64,000 nt of DNA from the NCBI GenBank assembly GCA_016793635.1, contig JAEUMD010000011.1:62001-126000 (forward strand). The letters are read 5' to 3'. The number at the start of each line of letters is the position of its first letter. The stretch's first letter is position 1. This document shows positions 35,086-46,052 of the stretch, one piece after another. A program made the translations under genes and the position numbers. The DNA comes from Hyphomicrobiaceae bacterium. Lineage in GTDB: Bacteria; Pseudomonadota; Alphaproteobacteria; Rhizobiales; Hyphomicrobiaceae. The notes beneath the pieces are model-generated. The model worked only from the letters and a program-made list of their open reading frames with translations. It was not told the DNA's origin and did not search any database.

Positions 35086-37749
35086 ATGAAGACCGACACT
35101 CCCCGTCCCATCCGCCTCGAAGAGTACGAGCCACCGGCCTATCTCATCGACACCGTCGATCTCGATGTCCGCCTCGATCCGAGCCGCACGCGCATCCGAT
35201 CGCGCCTTTCGATCCGCCGCAATGGTGCGGCGACCAGCTCCGCCAAGCCCGCGCTGCGCCTCGATGGCCAGCACCTCGAGCTCGACCTGATCCGCCTCGA
35301 CGGCCGAGACCTCATGCTCGGCGCCGACTACGACCTCACCGACACCGCGCTCACCATCAAGACGCCGCCCGATGGACGGTTCACTCTCGAGACCGTCACG
35401 TTCGTCGATCCGGAATCCAACAAGGCCCTGCAGGGTCTCTATCGCTCTCGCGGCGTTTACTGCACGCAGTGCGAGGCTGAGGGCTTCCGCCGCATCACCT
35501 ATTTCCTCGACAGGCCCGACGTACTCTCCACCTACAAGGTGCGCATCGAGGCCGACATCGAGGAGGCACCCGTGCTGCTCTCGAACGGTAACAGGGTCGA
35601 GCGCGGAACGCTGGCTCGGGGCAAGCGGCACTACGCCGTCTGGCACGATCCCCATCCCAAGCCCTGCTACCTGTTCGCGCTCGTCGGCGGGAGCTTCGGC
35701 TCGGTCGCCTCGAACTTCACCACCGCCTCGGGCCGCCCGGTCGATCTCACGGTCTATGTGGAGCCCGGTCTCGAAAGTCGTGCAGCCTGGGCCCTCGACT
35801 CCCTCAAGCGGTCCATGCGCTGGGACGAGCGCCGCTTCGGCCGCGAGTACGATCTCGACGTGTTCAACATCGTCGCCGTCGGCGATTTCAACCTCGGCGC
35901 CATGGAGAACAAGGGGCTCAACATCTTCAACGACCGGCTGATACTCGCTTCTCCCGAGACAGCGACCGATGCCATGTTCGAAGCCATCGAGAGCGTGGTG
36001 GCCCACGAGTACTTCCACAACTGGACCGGCAATCGCATCACCTGCCGTGATTGGTTTCAGCTCTGCCTCAAGGAAGGGCTCACCGTATTCCGCGACCAGG
36101 AGTTCTCGGGCGACGAGCGCTCGGCCGTCGTGCAACGCATCACCGACGTCCGCCAGTTGCGCGCGCATCAGTTCCCCGAGGACGCCGGCCCGCTCGCGCA
36201 TCCCGTGCGCCCGTCGTCCTACATCGAGATCAACAACTTCTACACGGCAACCGTCTACGAGAAGGGCGCGGAACTCGTGCGCATGCTGCGGACGATCGTC
36301 GGCGACGATGCCTTCCGTCGTGGCATGGATCTCTACTTCGAGCGCCATGACGGCGAGGCCGCAACCGTCGAGCAGTTCCTCGCCTGCTTCGCCGACGTTT
36401 CGGGCCTCGATCTCTCGCAGTTCGCGATCTGGTACAGCCAGGCGGGCACGCCCGAACTCGTCTGCTCTTTCACATACGACGCGCGCAAACGCAGCGCCGT
36501 GCTCGAAGTGGAGCAGGTTCTGCCTGCGACGCCCGGCGAGACACGCAAGAAACCTTTGCAAATACCGCTGCGTATCGGGCTCGTCGCGAGCGACGGCCGT
36601 GATATGGCACTCGCGTGCGACGGCGACGGATCGGAGAATGTTGCGAGCGGTGTTGTCCACGTGAGGAAGCGCAAGCAGAGCTTCCACTTCACGGGCCTCG
36701 CGTCACGCCCCGTGCCGTCGCTGTTGCGAGGCTTCTCCGCGCCCGTCAACCTGACCCTCGACGTTCCCGACCGCGACGCCGAATTCCTCATGGCGCACGA
36801 CAGCGATCTGTTCAATCGCTGGCAGGCGGCCAACACCTACGCGACACGCACGCTCCAGCAGATCGTCGCGACGCTGAAGGCGGGCAAGCGTTCGACACGC
36901 GGCGTCGCCTATGCGAAGGCACTCGGCAAGACTCTGCGCGACTCGGGTCTCGAGCCAGCCTATCGGGCCGAGATCTTGAAGCTGCCGACGCAATCGGATC
37001 TTGCCCGCGTCATCGGACGCGACGTCGATCCCGAGCTGGTCTTCCGCGCTCACCGCCAGCTCTCGCGCATCATCGCCATGACGCTGTCGCGCGAGCTCGC
37101 TGCGATCTATCGCGAGATGACGACGAGCGAGGCCTTCTCGCCTGATGCCGCGAGCGCGGGCAAGCGCGCCCTTCGCAACGCGGTTCTGACGCACCTCGTA
37201 CAGCGTGGCGAAGCGAAGGACATCGCTCTTGCCGTCCGCCACCTCGAGCAGGCGACCAACATGACGGACGAAGCCCACGCGCTGCATCTGCTTGCTGCGC
37301 AACCGGGCCCCGCGCGCGAAAAAGCACTGGCGCGATTCTTCGACCGCTGGCAGCACGATCACGTCGTCATCGACACATGGTTCGCCGCGCAGGCGATGTC
37401 GCCGCTTCCCGAAACCGCCGCAGAAGTGCGCCGCCTCGTCGCGCATCCGCTGTTCTCGATCACCACGCCCAACAAGGTGCGCGCGCTCATCGGCAACTTC
37501 GCCACGCAGAACCCGCTTCAGTTCAATCGCGCCGACGGCAGCGGCTACATGCTGGTCGCCGACCAGGTGCTGGACATCGACCGGTTCAATCCGCAGGTGG
37601 CGGCCCGCTTGCTCGGTTGTTTCCGGAGCTGGCGCTCACTCGAACCCGTGCGGCGCAAAGCGGCTCGGAAGGCGCTCGCCAAGGTCGCCAGCGCGACGGA
37701 GCTGTCGCGCGATGTCTACGAGATCGTATCGCGGACCCTGGAAGCCTGA
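35086..37749 (+). CDS. pepN: Aminopeptidase N (M1 family)
   Basis: An 887-residue zinc aminopeptidase removing N-terminal residues from peptides. It has the exopeptidase motif GAMEN (about 271-275) and the zinc motif HEYFH (307-311) followed 18 residues on by the third ligand in KEGLTVFRDQEF. The DUF3458 immunoglobulin-like and helical C-terminal domains of the bacterial PepN type follow. The start is set at ATG 35086, reading MKTDTPRPIRL; a TTG at 35062 would add eight residues. It is read away from the molybdoenzyme locus and has no evident operon partner. Confidence 0.95.
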   Translation: MKTDTPRPIRLEEYEPPAYLIDTVDLDVRLDPSRTRIRSRLSIRRNGAATSSAKPALRLDGQHLELDLIRLDGRDLMLGADYDLTDTALTIKTPPDGRFTLETVTFVDPESNKALQGLYRSRGVYCTQCEAEGFRRITYFLDRPDVLSTYKVRIEADIEEAPVLLSNGNRVERGTLARGKRHYAVWHDPHPKPCYLFALVGGSFGSVASNFTTASGRPVDLTVYVEPGLESRAAWALDSLKRSMRWDERRFGREYDLDVFNIVAVGDFNLGAMENKGLNIFNDRLILASPETATDAMFEAIESVVAHEYFHNWTGNRITCRDWFQLCLKEGLTVFRDQEFSGDERSAVVQRITDVRQLRAHQFPEDAGPLAHPVRPSSYIEINNFYTATVYEKGAELVRMLRTIVGDDAFRRGMDLYFERHDGEAATVEQFLACFADVSGLDLSQFAIWYSQAGTPELVCSFTYDARKRSAVLEVEQVLPATPGETRKKPLQIPLRIGLVASDGRDMALACDGDGSENVASGVVHVRKRKQSFHFTGLASRPVPSLLRGFSAPVNLTLDVPDRDAEFLMAHDSDLFNRWQAANTYATRTLQQIVATLKAGKRSTRGVAYAKALGKTLRDSGLEPAYRAEILKLPTQSDLARVIGRDVDPELVFRAHRQLSRIIAMTLSRELAAIYREMTTSEAFSPDAASAGKRALRNAVLTHLVQRGEAKDIALAVRHLEQATNMTDEAHALHLLAAQPGPAREKALARFFDRWQHDHVVIDTWFAAQAMSPLPETAAEVRRLVAHPLFSITTPNKVRALIGNFATQNPLQFNRADGSGYMLVADQVLDIDRFNPQVAARLLGCFRSWRSLEPVRRKAARKALAKVASATELSRDVYEIVSRTLEA

Positions 37750-37841
37750 CACAGACAGCGACGGCTTCCCGAAAACGGCTGGGTTGACCTAAACGTCAAC
37801 CGCTGGTTATCTCCTGCACTGTTGCTGGAGTGACCTGCGCC

Positions 37842-38402
37842 GTGAACCTATGGCTACGCATATTCTGGTACCTCTTGGCGGCCCCATGGCGGACGCACAT
37901 GGCGCTGCCGCAGGAGCGGTCGATTCTCCACTTCCGAGTCTGGCCGACGGATCTCGATACCAGCCTCCACATGAACAATGGGCGGTACCTCACCGTCATG
38001 GACCTCGGGCGGCTGGACCTGATGGTGACGGGCGGTCTGTGGCGAGCGGTCGTCCGCCATCGATGGACGCCGATTGCGAATGCCATCAAAATTCGCTTCC
38101 GGCGCGAGATGAGACTGTTCCAGCGTTTCCGGCTGGAGACGCGTCTCGTCGCCTGGGACCGCACCACCGTCGTCATCGAACAAACGTTCGTGCTGGTCGG
38201 TGGCACACGAGACGGGCAGATCGCGGCGCAGGCCCTGTTCAAAGGCGGAATCTACGACCGGAGGAAGTCACGCTTCGTACCTATCGCAGAGTTGATGCGG
38301 CTGATCGGCGTTCATGCCGATAGCCCGCTGCCCCAACCCGAAGTCGAAGCCTTCCTCAAAGCAGACGAGGAATTGAAACTCGCCGCCAAGCGTCGGCAAT
38401 AG
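37842..38402 (+). CDS. Hot-dog-fold acyl-CoA thioesterase family protein
   Basis: A 186-residue member of the thioesterase/thiol ester dehydrase-isomerase superfamily. The 4HBT-like signature is WPTDLDTSLHMNNGRYLTVMDLGRLDL, with Asp and HMNN where the catalytic residues lie. A hydrophobic N-terminal helix (LWLRIFWYLLAA) suggests membrane association. GTG at 37842 is preferred over GTG at 37830 because GGAG is better placed for it and the family commonly begins with this Asn-Leu-Trp-Leu helix. The substrate is unknown. Confidence 0.82.
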   Translation: MNLWLRIFWYLLAAPWRTHMALPQERSILHFRVWPTDLDTSLHMNNGRYLTVMDLGRLDLMVTGGLWRAVVRHRWTPIANAIKIRFRREMRLFQRFRLETRLVAWDRTTVVIEQTFVLVGGTRDGQIAAQALFKGGIYDRRKSRFVPIAELMRLIGVHADSPLPQPEVEAFLKADEELKLAAKRRQ

Positions 38403-38477
38403 GCGATAAAATAATTCCTCCAATCAGATTGGCGTCAAACATTATTCTCTTTTGTTGCATCAGTGACCGCCGTCAGT

Positions 38478-38490
38478 GGAAAATATTTCC
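38478..38490. promoter_or_regulatory. AT-rich inverted repeat GGAAA-ATA-TTTCC
   Basis: Perfect five-base arms around ATA in the AT-rich stretch (38403-38553) upstream of the DsrC-like gene. It may be an operator or part of the promoter. No regulator is suggested by neighbours. Confidence 0.35.
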
Positions 38491-38553
38491 CCTTTGAGTT
38501 ATGTTCCTCCCGTGACTTCCCGCGCCGACGCGCACTTCCGGAATGGAGCGAGC

Positions 38554-38892
38554 ATGACCTCCGTGGCCTTGAAGAAAGCACCCGAGCCGACCCTGCTCGA
38601 CGAAGACGGCCTCATCAGCGACTTCTCGTTCTGGACCGAAGACCTGGCCCGTGAACTCGCTCGCGAGGAGGGTATCAAGGAACTCGGCGAGGGTCATTGG
38701 AAGCTCATTGGTGCTCTACGTTCGGAATATGAACGCCTGGCAGCCATTTCATCCATCCGCAACGTCTGCCAGCAGGCAGGGATCGACAGGGGCGAGGTCA
38801 ATAAGCTGTTCGGTTATTGCCTCGTCGCGTGGCGCGTCGCTGGCCTGCCGAACCCCGGCGAAGAGGCCAAGTCGTACCTCGGCGGAATGTGA
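38554..38892 (+). CDS. DsrC/TusE-like protein lacking the redox cysteines
   Basis: A 112-residue protein of the DsrC/TusE/DsvC fold, with EDGLISDFSFWTEDLARELAREEGI, HWKLIGALRSEYE and the C-terminal arm VAWRVAGLPNP. In DsrC the arm ends ACKMAGLPKPTGCV with two redox Cys. Here the first aligns with Trp93 and the penultimate Cys is missing, replaced by an EEAKSYLGGM tail. Cys72 and Cys89 lie elsewhere. It therefore cannot do the standard trisulfide chemistry and may be a regulatory relative. GGAG precedes ATG 38554; the upstream frame from 38476 is not protein-like. Confidence 0.85.
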   Translation: MTSVALKKAPEPTLLDEDGLISDFSFWTEDLARELAREEGIKELGEGHWKLIGALRSEYERLAAISSIRNVCQQAGIDRGEVNKLFGYCLVAWRVAGLPNPGEEAKSYLGGM

Positions 38893-38949
38893 GAACCCGA
38901 CGGCGAGCCCCGTCGGCGGCCACGAGAACCGGCTGTATTCACCCTCAGT

Positions 38950-40527
38950 TTAAGCCGGCCCCCGGAAGACCCAGCCCGGCGCACCTGCCGCATGATGGAG
39001 GTTGGCAAGAATCTCGGGTAGCCGCTCCGTCAGATCTTCTGCGATGAGGCCGGGGCCAACGGCGTCGGCAACCTCGCCGTGCAGCCAGACGGCCGCGCAC
39101 GCCGCTTCAAACGTGGGCATGCCCTGCGCGAGCAGTCCCGTCACGAAACCGCCGAGCACGTCACCCGAGCCGGCCGTCGCGAGCCAGGGTGGCGCGTTCT
39201 CGTTGATTGCCGCGCGGCCTCCGGGCGCCGCGATGACGGTGTCAGCTCCCTTGAGGATGACCACGGCGCCACTCAGGTCGGCGGCCTTGCGCGCGCGGTC
39301 GAGCTTCGAGCCTTCGATCGCGCCGAACAGCCGCTTGAACTCGCCATCATGAGGCGTGAGCACGACAGCACCGTCACGCTCCTTGATTGCAGCGAAGAGA
39401 TCCGTGGCGCCCGCAGGAGCGTCTGTCGGGGTGCCAAGAAATCCAAGCCCTTGCGATGGCGCGCGAGTCTCGAACGAGGTCAGCGCATCGGCATCAAGCA
39501 CGGCCGCCGCCTTCGAGGCGAGCACCGCGAGCACATCGGCCGCCGTGCCGCCGCCCACGCCCGCTCCAGGACCGATCAGAACGGCGTTGCGCCGCTCATC
39601 TGTTAGGAACTCGGCGAGGCCGCGCGCGCCTTCCACGCGCCGGACCATCACGGCATTGGCATGCGTGGCGTTGACGGTCGTGGCGGCCGCTCCGCCGACG
39701 AGTGTGACGAGGCCGGCGCCCGCTCGCAGCGCCGCGCGCGCGCCGAGCCGCGCCGCTCCGGATGTTTCCGCCGCGCCCGAGACCACGACGGCGTGGCCGC
39801 GTGCATATTTGTGTCCATCGAGACGAGCCCAAGGATACTGCGACAGCCACAGCATCGGCGCGTTCGCCCATTGCTGCGGCACCACCTCATCGACTACGCG
39901 ATCCGGTATGCCGATGTCGGCGACGGTGGTCGGGCCGCAGAGGGCTCGGCCGGGCAAGAGAAGATGGCCGGGCTTGCGGCGGAAGAACGTCACGGTCTCG
40001 GTTGCCGTAACAGCCGCGCCAGCGGTGAGCCCGGTCGTGCCGTCGAGACCGGAGGGGACATCGACGGCGATCACGGGCACGCCACGCATGCCCAAGCCGT
40101 TTACCGTCGCGACAAGTGCGGCCGCCTCGCCATCCAACGGCCGCGACAGCCCAGCGCCGAATAACGCATCGACGACCAGTGAAACCCCGTCAGCCCAGGC
40201 GTCTGATGGGTGGAGCACCGAGCCGCCCCAGAGGTTGGCCATGACCTCCGCATCCCCCTTCAGTGCCGCTCGACCGCCCAGCGCGACGACAGCGACGTCG
40301 CAGCCGTGCTCGGCGAGGAGACGGGCGGCGACATAGCCGTCACCACCATTGTTGCCCGGCCCGCACAATACGACGACGCGAGCGCCGCGTGCGACCCGCC
40401 GCCAGGCGGCCTCGGCCACTGCGCGCCCGGCTTGCTCCATCAACGACAGCGAGGCGGAACCATGCGAGACCGCGCACTTGTCGGCGCGGGCCATCTCGCT
40501 GGCGGTCAGCAGTTCCAATCCATTCAT
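38950..40527 (-). CDS. nnr: Bifunctional NAD(P)HX epimerase/dehydratase
   Basis: A 525-residue YjeF-type repair enzyme that restores NADH and NADPH damaged by hydration. The N-terminal epimerase domain (about 1-215) has VVLCGPGNNGGDGYVAAR. The C-terminal ADP-dependent dehydratase domain (about 230-510) has HKYARGHAVVVSG, VLIGPGAGVGG, VLTPHDGEFKRLFG and TAGSGDVLGG. ATG at 40527 (MNGLELLTASEMARAD) is the family start; a longer frame to 40737 is not supported. The position before glnB-glnA, divergently read, is common in Hyphomicrobiales. Confidence 0.94.
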   Translation of the reverse strand: MNGLELLTASEMARADKCAVSHGSASLSLMEQAGRAVAEAAWRRVARGARVVVLCGPGNNGGDGYVAARLLAEHGCDVAVVALGGRAALKGDAEVMANLWGGSVLHPSDAWADGVSLVVDALFGAGLSRPLDGEAAALVATVNGLGMRGVPVIAVDVPSGLDGTTGLTAGAAVTATETVTFFRRKPGHLLLPGRALCGPTTVADIGIPDRVVDEVVPQQWANAPMLWLSQYPWARLDGHKYARGHAVVVSGAAETSGAARLGARAALRAGAGLVTLVGGAAATTVNATHANAVMVRRVEGARGLAEFLTDERRNAVLIGPGAGVGGGTAADVLAVLASKAAAVLDADALTSFETRAPSQGLGFLGTPTDAPAGATDLFAAIKERDGAVVLTPHDGEFKRLFGAIEGSKLDRARKAADLSGAVVILKGADTVIAAPGGRAAINENAPPWLATAGSGDVLGGFVTGLLAQGMPTFEAACAAVWLHGEVADAVGPGLIAEDLTERLPEILANLHHAAGAPGWVFRGPA

Positions 40528-41257
<730 letters not shown>

Positions 41258-41395
41258 GCTTCGACGGGAACATTTCGTCCTGGAGCACCGACGATTGGCC
41301 ATCGTCCGGCCATCTTCGGCGCATCCGGTCCTGCGATCAAATAACCAAGCACTGAACTACGAGTGGCAGTAGCGCTCGCAAAATGGGGAGCACAC

Positions 41396-42805
<1,410 letters not shown>

Positions 42806-42834
42806 GGCTTGCGCCGAAACGTGCGAGACAAGAG

Positions 42835-42862
42835 AAGGGCGGCCCGCGGGGCCGCCCTTTTT
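42835..42862 (+). terminator. Intrinsic terminator of glnBA
   Basis: AAGGGCGGCCC and GGGCCGCCCTT arms around a three-base loop, followed by a T run, about 30 bases after the glnA stop. Confidence 0.93.
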
Positions 42863-42917
42863 CGTTTCAGCCCTCATTCTTGCGCCGTGCTTCGCTGACC
42901 ACCGCAGCGTCGGCGGA

Positions 42918-43217
42918 TCAATAGAATAGCAGGACCCCCATGCAGGCCGTCGCCACCGCGCCGAGCGCGATGTTGCTCTGATTGGACGCCAGCCAGGCGA
43001 TCGCGCGCCGGGGTAGCGCGAGCCAGGGCACGCGCCGCATCGCGCACGCGGAAACACCCATGGCGACCCCTGCGAGAAGCGAGGGGCCGTGAAGCGCTCC
43101 GAAGCCAGCGGCCGGGGTAGCCGTCGCGAGCCGTGCCTCCCCTGTTCCGCCCCAGCCAACCAGCAGAACGGCGCCCAGGATCACGGCTCCGCCGAGCCAG
43201 GGTGCGGTCTTCGTCAT
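42918..43217 (-). CDS. Small membrane protein of unknown function
   Basis: A 99-residue protein with an N-terminal hydrophobic segment (about residues 7-23), a central one (about 43-60, GPSLLAGVAMGVSACAM) and a C-terminal one (about 80-98). It is thus a small inner-membrane protein. No family was recognised. ATG at 43217 has GGGAGG nearby; a GTG directly upstream at 43220 is also in frame. It is convergent with glnA. Confidence 0.6.
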   Translation of the reverse strand: MTKTAPWLGGAVILGAVLLVGWGGTGEARLATATPAAGFGALHGPSLLAGVAMGVSACAMRRVPWLALPRRAIAWLASNQSNIALGAVATACMGVLLFY

Positions 43218-43561
43218 CACGTCCTCCCGTCGATCGCGCGGTGCCTTCGTCCTCGCAGTCTAGGGTGCCGCCCTCACCATTGCGTTAACCATGACGGACG
43301 CGCCGCCCGAGACGGATGAAACGCAACCCGGGCCATCTCGAATTTCTTCTTTCTCGCGATCTTCGTAAGGCAATTTGGAAACGAAACGCGAGGTCGTGAT
43401 GCAGCATTCTTTTGCCGTTGACAGACCCGGCAACGAAGCGCACACTTCAACTATCCCTTCGAGAGGAGGTCTAAGAAAATGTCTCCGCCGGGTCGATAGA
43501 AGTCGTTGTTTCGCAAGGCGTTTGCACGCAAGGGCAAACAACGGCGCTCAACTGAAAAGTC

Positions 43562-43582
43562 GAAAATGCGCGTCGCATTTTC
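43562..43582. other. Perfect hairpin GAAAATGCG-CGT-CGCATTTTC
   Basis: Nine-base perfect arms with a three-base loop in the gene-free region. It could be an operator, a weak terminator or part of a structured RNA. Confidence 0.45.
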
Positions 43583-43878
43583 AAATGTCGCGGTTTTGCT
43601 TTCGCTTCGAGGCAGGGTGTTCCTGTCTGATGGGATTTTGCACCTCAACTGGATAATGGGTGCGGCCCAGGGCGAATAAGGAGGCCGCTGAATTTGAAAT
43701 GCGCGTCTCCTAGATGGTGATCGAAACTGGCTCCACGACGTAACGTCTGCGCACCGCCCAACGGCTGAACCGCCAACCGAACCACACGCCTCGGCTACGC
43801 CAGGCTCTTCGGGGCATCCCAGCGACCGGGCACTGGCAGCAACGTCCCGAGAGGTGAGCCCATAGGAACGATCCGGCG

Positions 43879-43916
43879 AGCCCGGGGGGTGTGCGCACCC
43901 CGCCGGGCTTTGCTTT
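43879..43916 (+). terminator. Orphan intrinsic terminator
   Basis: AGCCCGG pairs with CCGGGCT, with inner GGGGTG/CACCCC pairing, followed by TTGCTTTT on the plus strand only. It implies a plus-strand transcript ending here, though no gene is seen upstream within 800 bases. Confidence 0.75.
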
Positions 43917-44049
43917 TGATACGTTTCAGGGCTTTTGAAGCGATTTGCAGGATGGGCATGCGCTGAGCACCGGATGCTCGCTGGCTCCCCAGCCCCATCC
44001 GGCTTCGGGTTGATGAATGCTTCCACCTGCCGACCAGGCCTAATCGCAC

Positions 44050-44943
44050 ATGACCATAAACCCCAAGCCCCAGCCCGATCACGACGTGATGCAGCAAGCC
44101 ACGCCGCAGCGGAGCACACCAGAGATCATCGCCGAACTTGTCGCCGCCGACGATCCATGGGAAGTCGCCGAGGCGGAACATTGGCCGGGCATATGCGAGT
44201 TGCATCGGCGCGGTGGCCGGATCGAATTCGAAGCTGCGCGTGACCTATGCGCGAGCGCAGCCGTGCGGGAACGAATAGTCGGTGCCGAAATCCTGGCTCA
44301 ACTCGGCATGGCAGCGGCGACGTTCGTCGAGGCGTCACGCGACATCCTGATCGGTATGCTCGACGACTCCGAGCCGCTTGTTCTCCAGAGCGCTGGAATT
44401 GCGCTGGGGCACCGCTTGCGGCACGGGCGCAGCCGCCGCGCCAGTGCAGCGCTCGTTGCATTGGCCGACCACCCAGCGGCCATCGCTCGATACGGCGCCG
44501 TACATGGCCTTTCCGGCGACGACGATCCGGCGGCCGTCGACGCCCTCATCCGCCTCTCTCGGGATACTGATCGCGATGTCCGCGACTGGGCGACGTTTGC
44601 ACTCGCGGGCGAGACCTTCATCGATACCCCCGAGATCCGTGACGCGCTTCTCGCCAGATGCCATGACGAAGACCCGGAATGCCGTGGCGAAGCGCTGATC
44701 GGGCTCGCCCGGCGCGGTGACGAGCGCGTGCTTCCGGCATTGGAACGCGAACTCTTGGGTGAGTTTCATGGCTCCTGGGCGATCGAGGCAGCGCAGCTCC
44801 TGAAGGCTTCGACGCTGCTGCCGCTTCTGCTTCAGCTACAGGCCCGATTGCGCGCTGGGGCCTCGGCGGATTGGGACCGCTTTGGCGCGGACATCGAGGC
44901 CGCGCTGGCCACTTGCCGAAACACCCCCGCCGCCGGGGATTGA
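44050..44943 (+). CDS. HEAT-repeat protein
   Basis: A 297-residue cytoplasmic alpha-solenoid. HEAT/PBS-lyase-like repeats are seen from about residue 70 to 250, such as AAVRERIVGAEILAQLG, SDDPAAVDALIRLSRDTDRDVRDWATFAL, CHDEDPECRGEALIGLARRGDERVLPALERELL. Such repeats bind other proteins; no catalytic motif is seen. No good ribosome site precedes ATG 44050, and ATG 44089 is an alternative. Not clearly linked to its neighbours. Confidence 0.82.
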   Translation: MTINPKPQPDHDVMQQATPQRSTPEIIAELVAADDPWEVAEAEHWPGICELHRRGGRIEFEAARDLCASAAVRERIVGAEILAQLGMAAATFVEASRDILIGMLDDSEPLVLQSAGIALGHRLRHGRSRRASAALVALADHPAAIARYGAVHGLSGDDDPAAVDALIRLSRDTDRDVRDWATFALAGETFIDTPEIRDALLARCHDEDPECRGEALIGLARRGDERVLPALERELLGEFHGSWAIEAAQLLKASTLLPLLLQLQARLRAGASADWDRFGADIEAALATCRNTPAAGD

Positions 44944-45079
44944 CACGCGCTGCCGCAAAATAGCGCGAATATCCGGATGGGCTGTCGGGGCAACCACGAG
45001 GCAAGCGAGGCTCGGCGCGGATGCAGCGCCCCTCTTCTGGCCCATTGATCCTGCGCTATTGCTATCGGGACGACACGTG

Positions 45080-45955
45080 ATGTTTTGTTGTTTGCCCTCT
45101 CCGGTGTTTCCCGCCGCCCGCGGGCTGATATCCATCCTGCTCGTGGCGGGCTTTGCAGCCGTAGAGGCGCGAGCTGAGCCGCACGGGGCGCGTCCGTGGC
45201 CAAGAAATGCGAGTGGCGCCGATGAAGCGCTCGATCAGCGCATCGCCCCGCCTCCTGGATTTACCCGCGTGCCCGCGCCTCAGGGTTCGTTCGCCGCCTG
45301 GCTCCGCGGGCTTCCGATGAAGCCGGCGGACGCGCCGGTGCTGCTCTACACGGGGGCGAAGAAGTGGCGGCAGGACGTGCATGCGGCCGTGCTCGACATC
45401 GACACGGGAACGCGCGACCTCCAGCAGTGCGCCGACGCCGTGATGCGGTTGCGGGCGGAATGGCTATGGAGCATCGGCGCCAAGGATCGCATCGCCTTCG
45501 ACTACACCGGCGGCGGTCGCGTACCTTACTCGCGCGTCGCGCGTGGGGAGCGGCCGGGCGAGAGCGGCAAGAGCTGGAAGAGCGGCGGGAAAGCGGACGC
45601 GAGCTATGCCGGTTTCAGGCGCTACATGACGGGCGTGTTCTCCTATGCCGGCACCTACAGCCTCGACCGCGAACTGAAGGCCGTGCCCGGTGGCGCCATG
45701 CCCGAAATCGGTGACGTGATCATCAAGGGCGGATTTCCGGGGCACGCCGTCCTCGTCGCCGACATGGCCGAGAACGAGGGTACGGGCGAACGGCGCTTCC
45801 TGCTGCTGCAGAGCTACATGCCGGCGCAGGACATCCACGTTCTGAAGAACCCCGCCGCGCGCGATGGTTCGCCCTGGTATGCGGCGCCGGTCTCCTGGCC
45901 GCTGGTGACGCCGGAATGGACGTTCCCCGAAGGCAGCCTGAAGCGCTGGCCGTGA
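45080..45955 (+). CDS. DUF4846 family secreted protein
   Basis: A 291-residue exported protein (signal about residues 1-33, ending ARAEP). The mature part matches DUF4846: RIAPPPGFTRVP..GSFAAWLRGLP near the start, DLQQCADAVMRLRAEWL, IGDVIIKGGFPGHAVLVADMAE and LLLQSYMPAQDIHVLKNP. The function is unknown. ATG 45080 opens the signal peptide; the longer frame overlaps the HEAT gene and is unlikely. Confidence 0.87.
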   Translation: MFCCLPSPVFPAARGLISILLVAGFAAVEARAEPHGARPWPRNASGADEALDQRIAPPPGFTRVPAPQGSFAAWLRGLPMKPADAPVLLYTGAKKWRQDVHAAVLDIDTGTRDLQQCADAVMRLRAEWLWSIGAKDRIAFDYTGGGRVPYSRVARGERPGESGKSWKSGGKADASYAGFRRYMTGVFSYAGTYSLDRELKAVPGGAMPEIGDVIIKGGFPGHAVLVADMAENEGTGERRFLLLQSYMPAQDIHVLKNPAARDGSPWYAAPVSWPLVTPEWTFPEGSLKRWP

Positions 45956-45988
45956 AGCGGCGCCCGACAGACGCAGCGACCAACTACG

Positions 45989-46027
45989 GCCAGAAAAGCA
46001 AAGGCCGGCACCTCGCGGAGCCGGCCT
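45989..46027 (-). terminator. Intrinsic terminator of the fadL-like gene
   Basis: AGGCCGGC arms (46002-46009 and 46020-46027) form a hairpin. Read on the minus strand it is followed by TTTGCTTTTCT, 26 bases after the outer-membrane protein stop. Confidence 0.8.
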
Positions 46028-46052
46028 CGCCGTATCGAACGCATGGCGCTAA

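Larger units (their letters stand above)
43218..44049. other. 832-base region without a recognisable gene
   Basis: The region is AT-richer than its surroundings between about 43330 and 43720. Open frames on both strands give low-complexity or Arg/Cys-rich translations without ribosome sites, so none is called. It holds a 9-bp hairpin at 43562-43582 and a strong plus-strand terminator at 43879-43916 with no plus-strand gene before it except glnA, which already has its own terminator. A small RNA is possible. Confidence 0.5.

Noticed and set aside
34939-36687. Long frame (582 codons) opposite pepN
   Set aside because: Antisense shadow; pepN on the other strand has the GAMEN and HEYFH motifs.
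38897-38916. Hairpin CCGACGG/CCGTCGG after the DsrC-like gene as a terminator
   Set aside because: It lacks a T run on either strand, so a terminator role cannot be supported.
43375-43656. Possible 93-codon gene in the gene-free region
   Set aside because: No ribosome site, composition rich in Arg and Cys without pattern, and no recognisable similarity.
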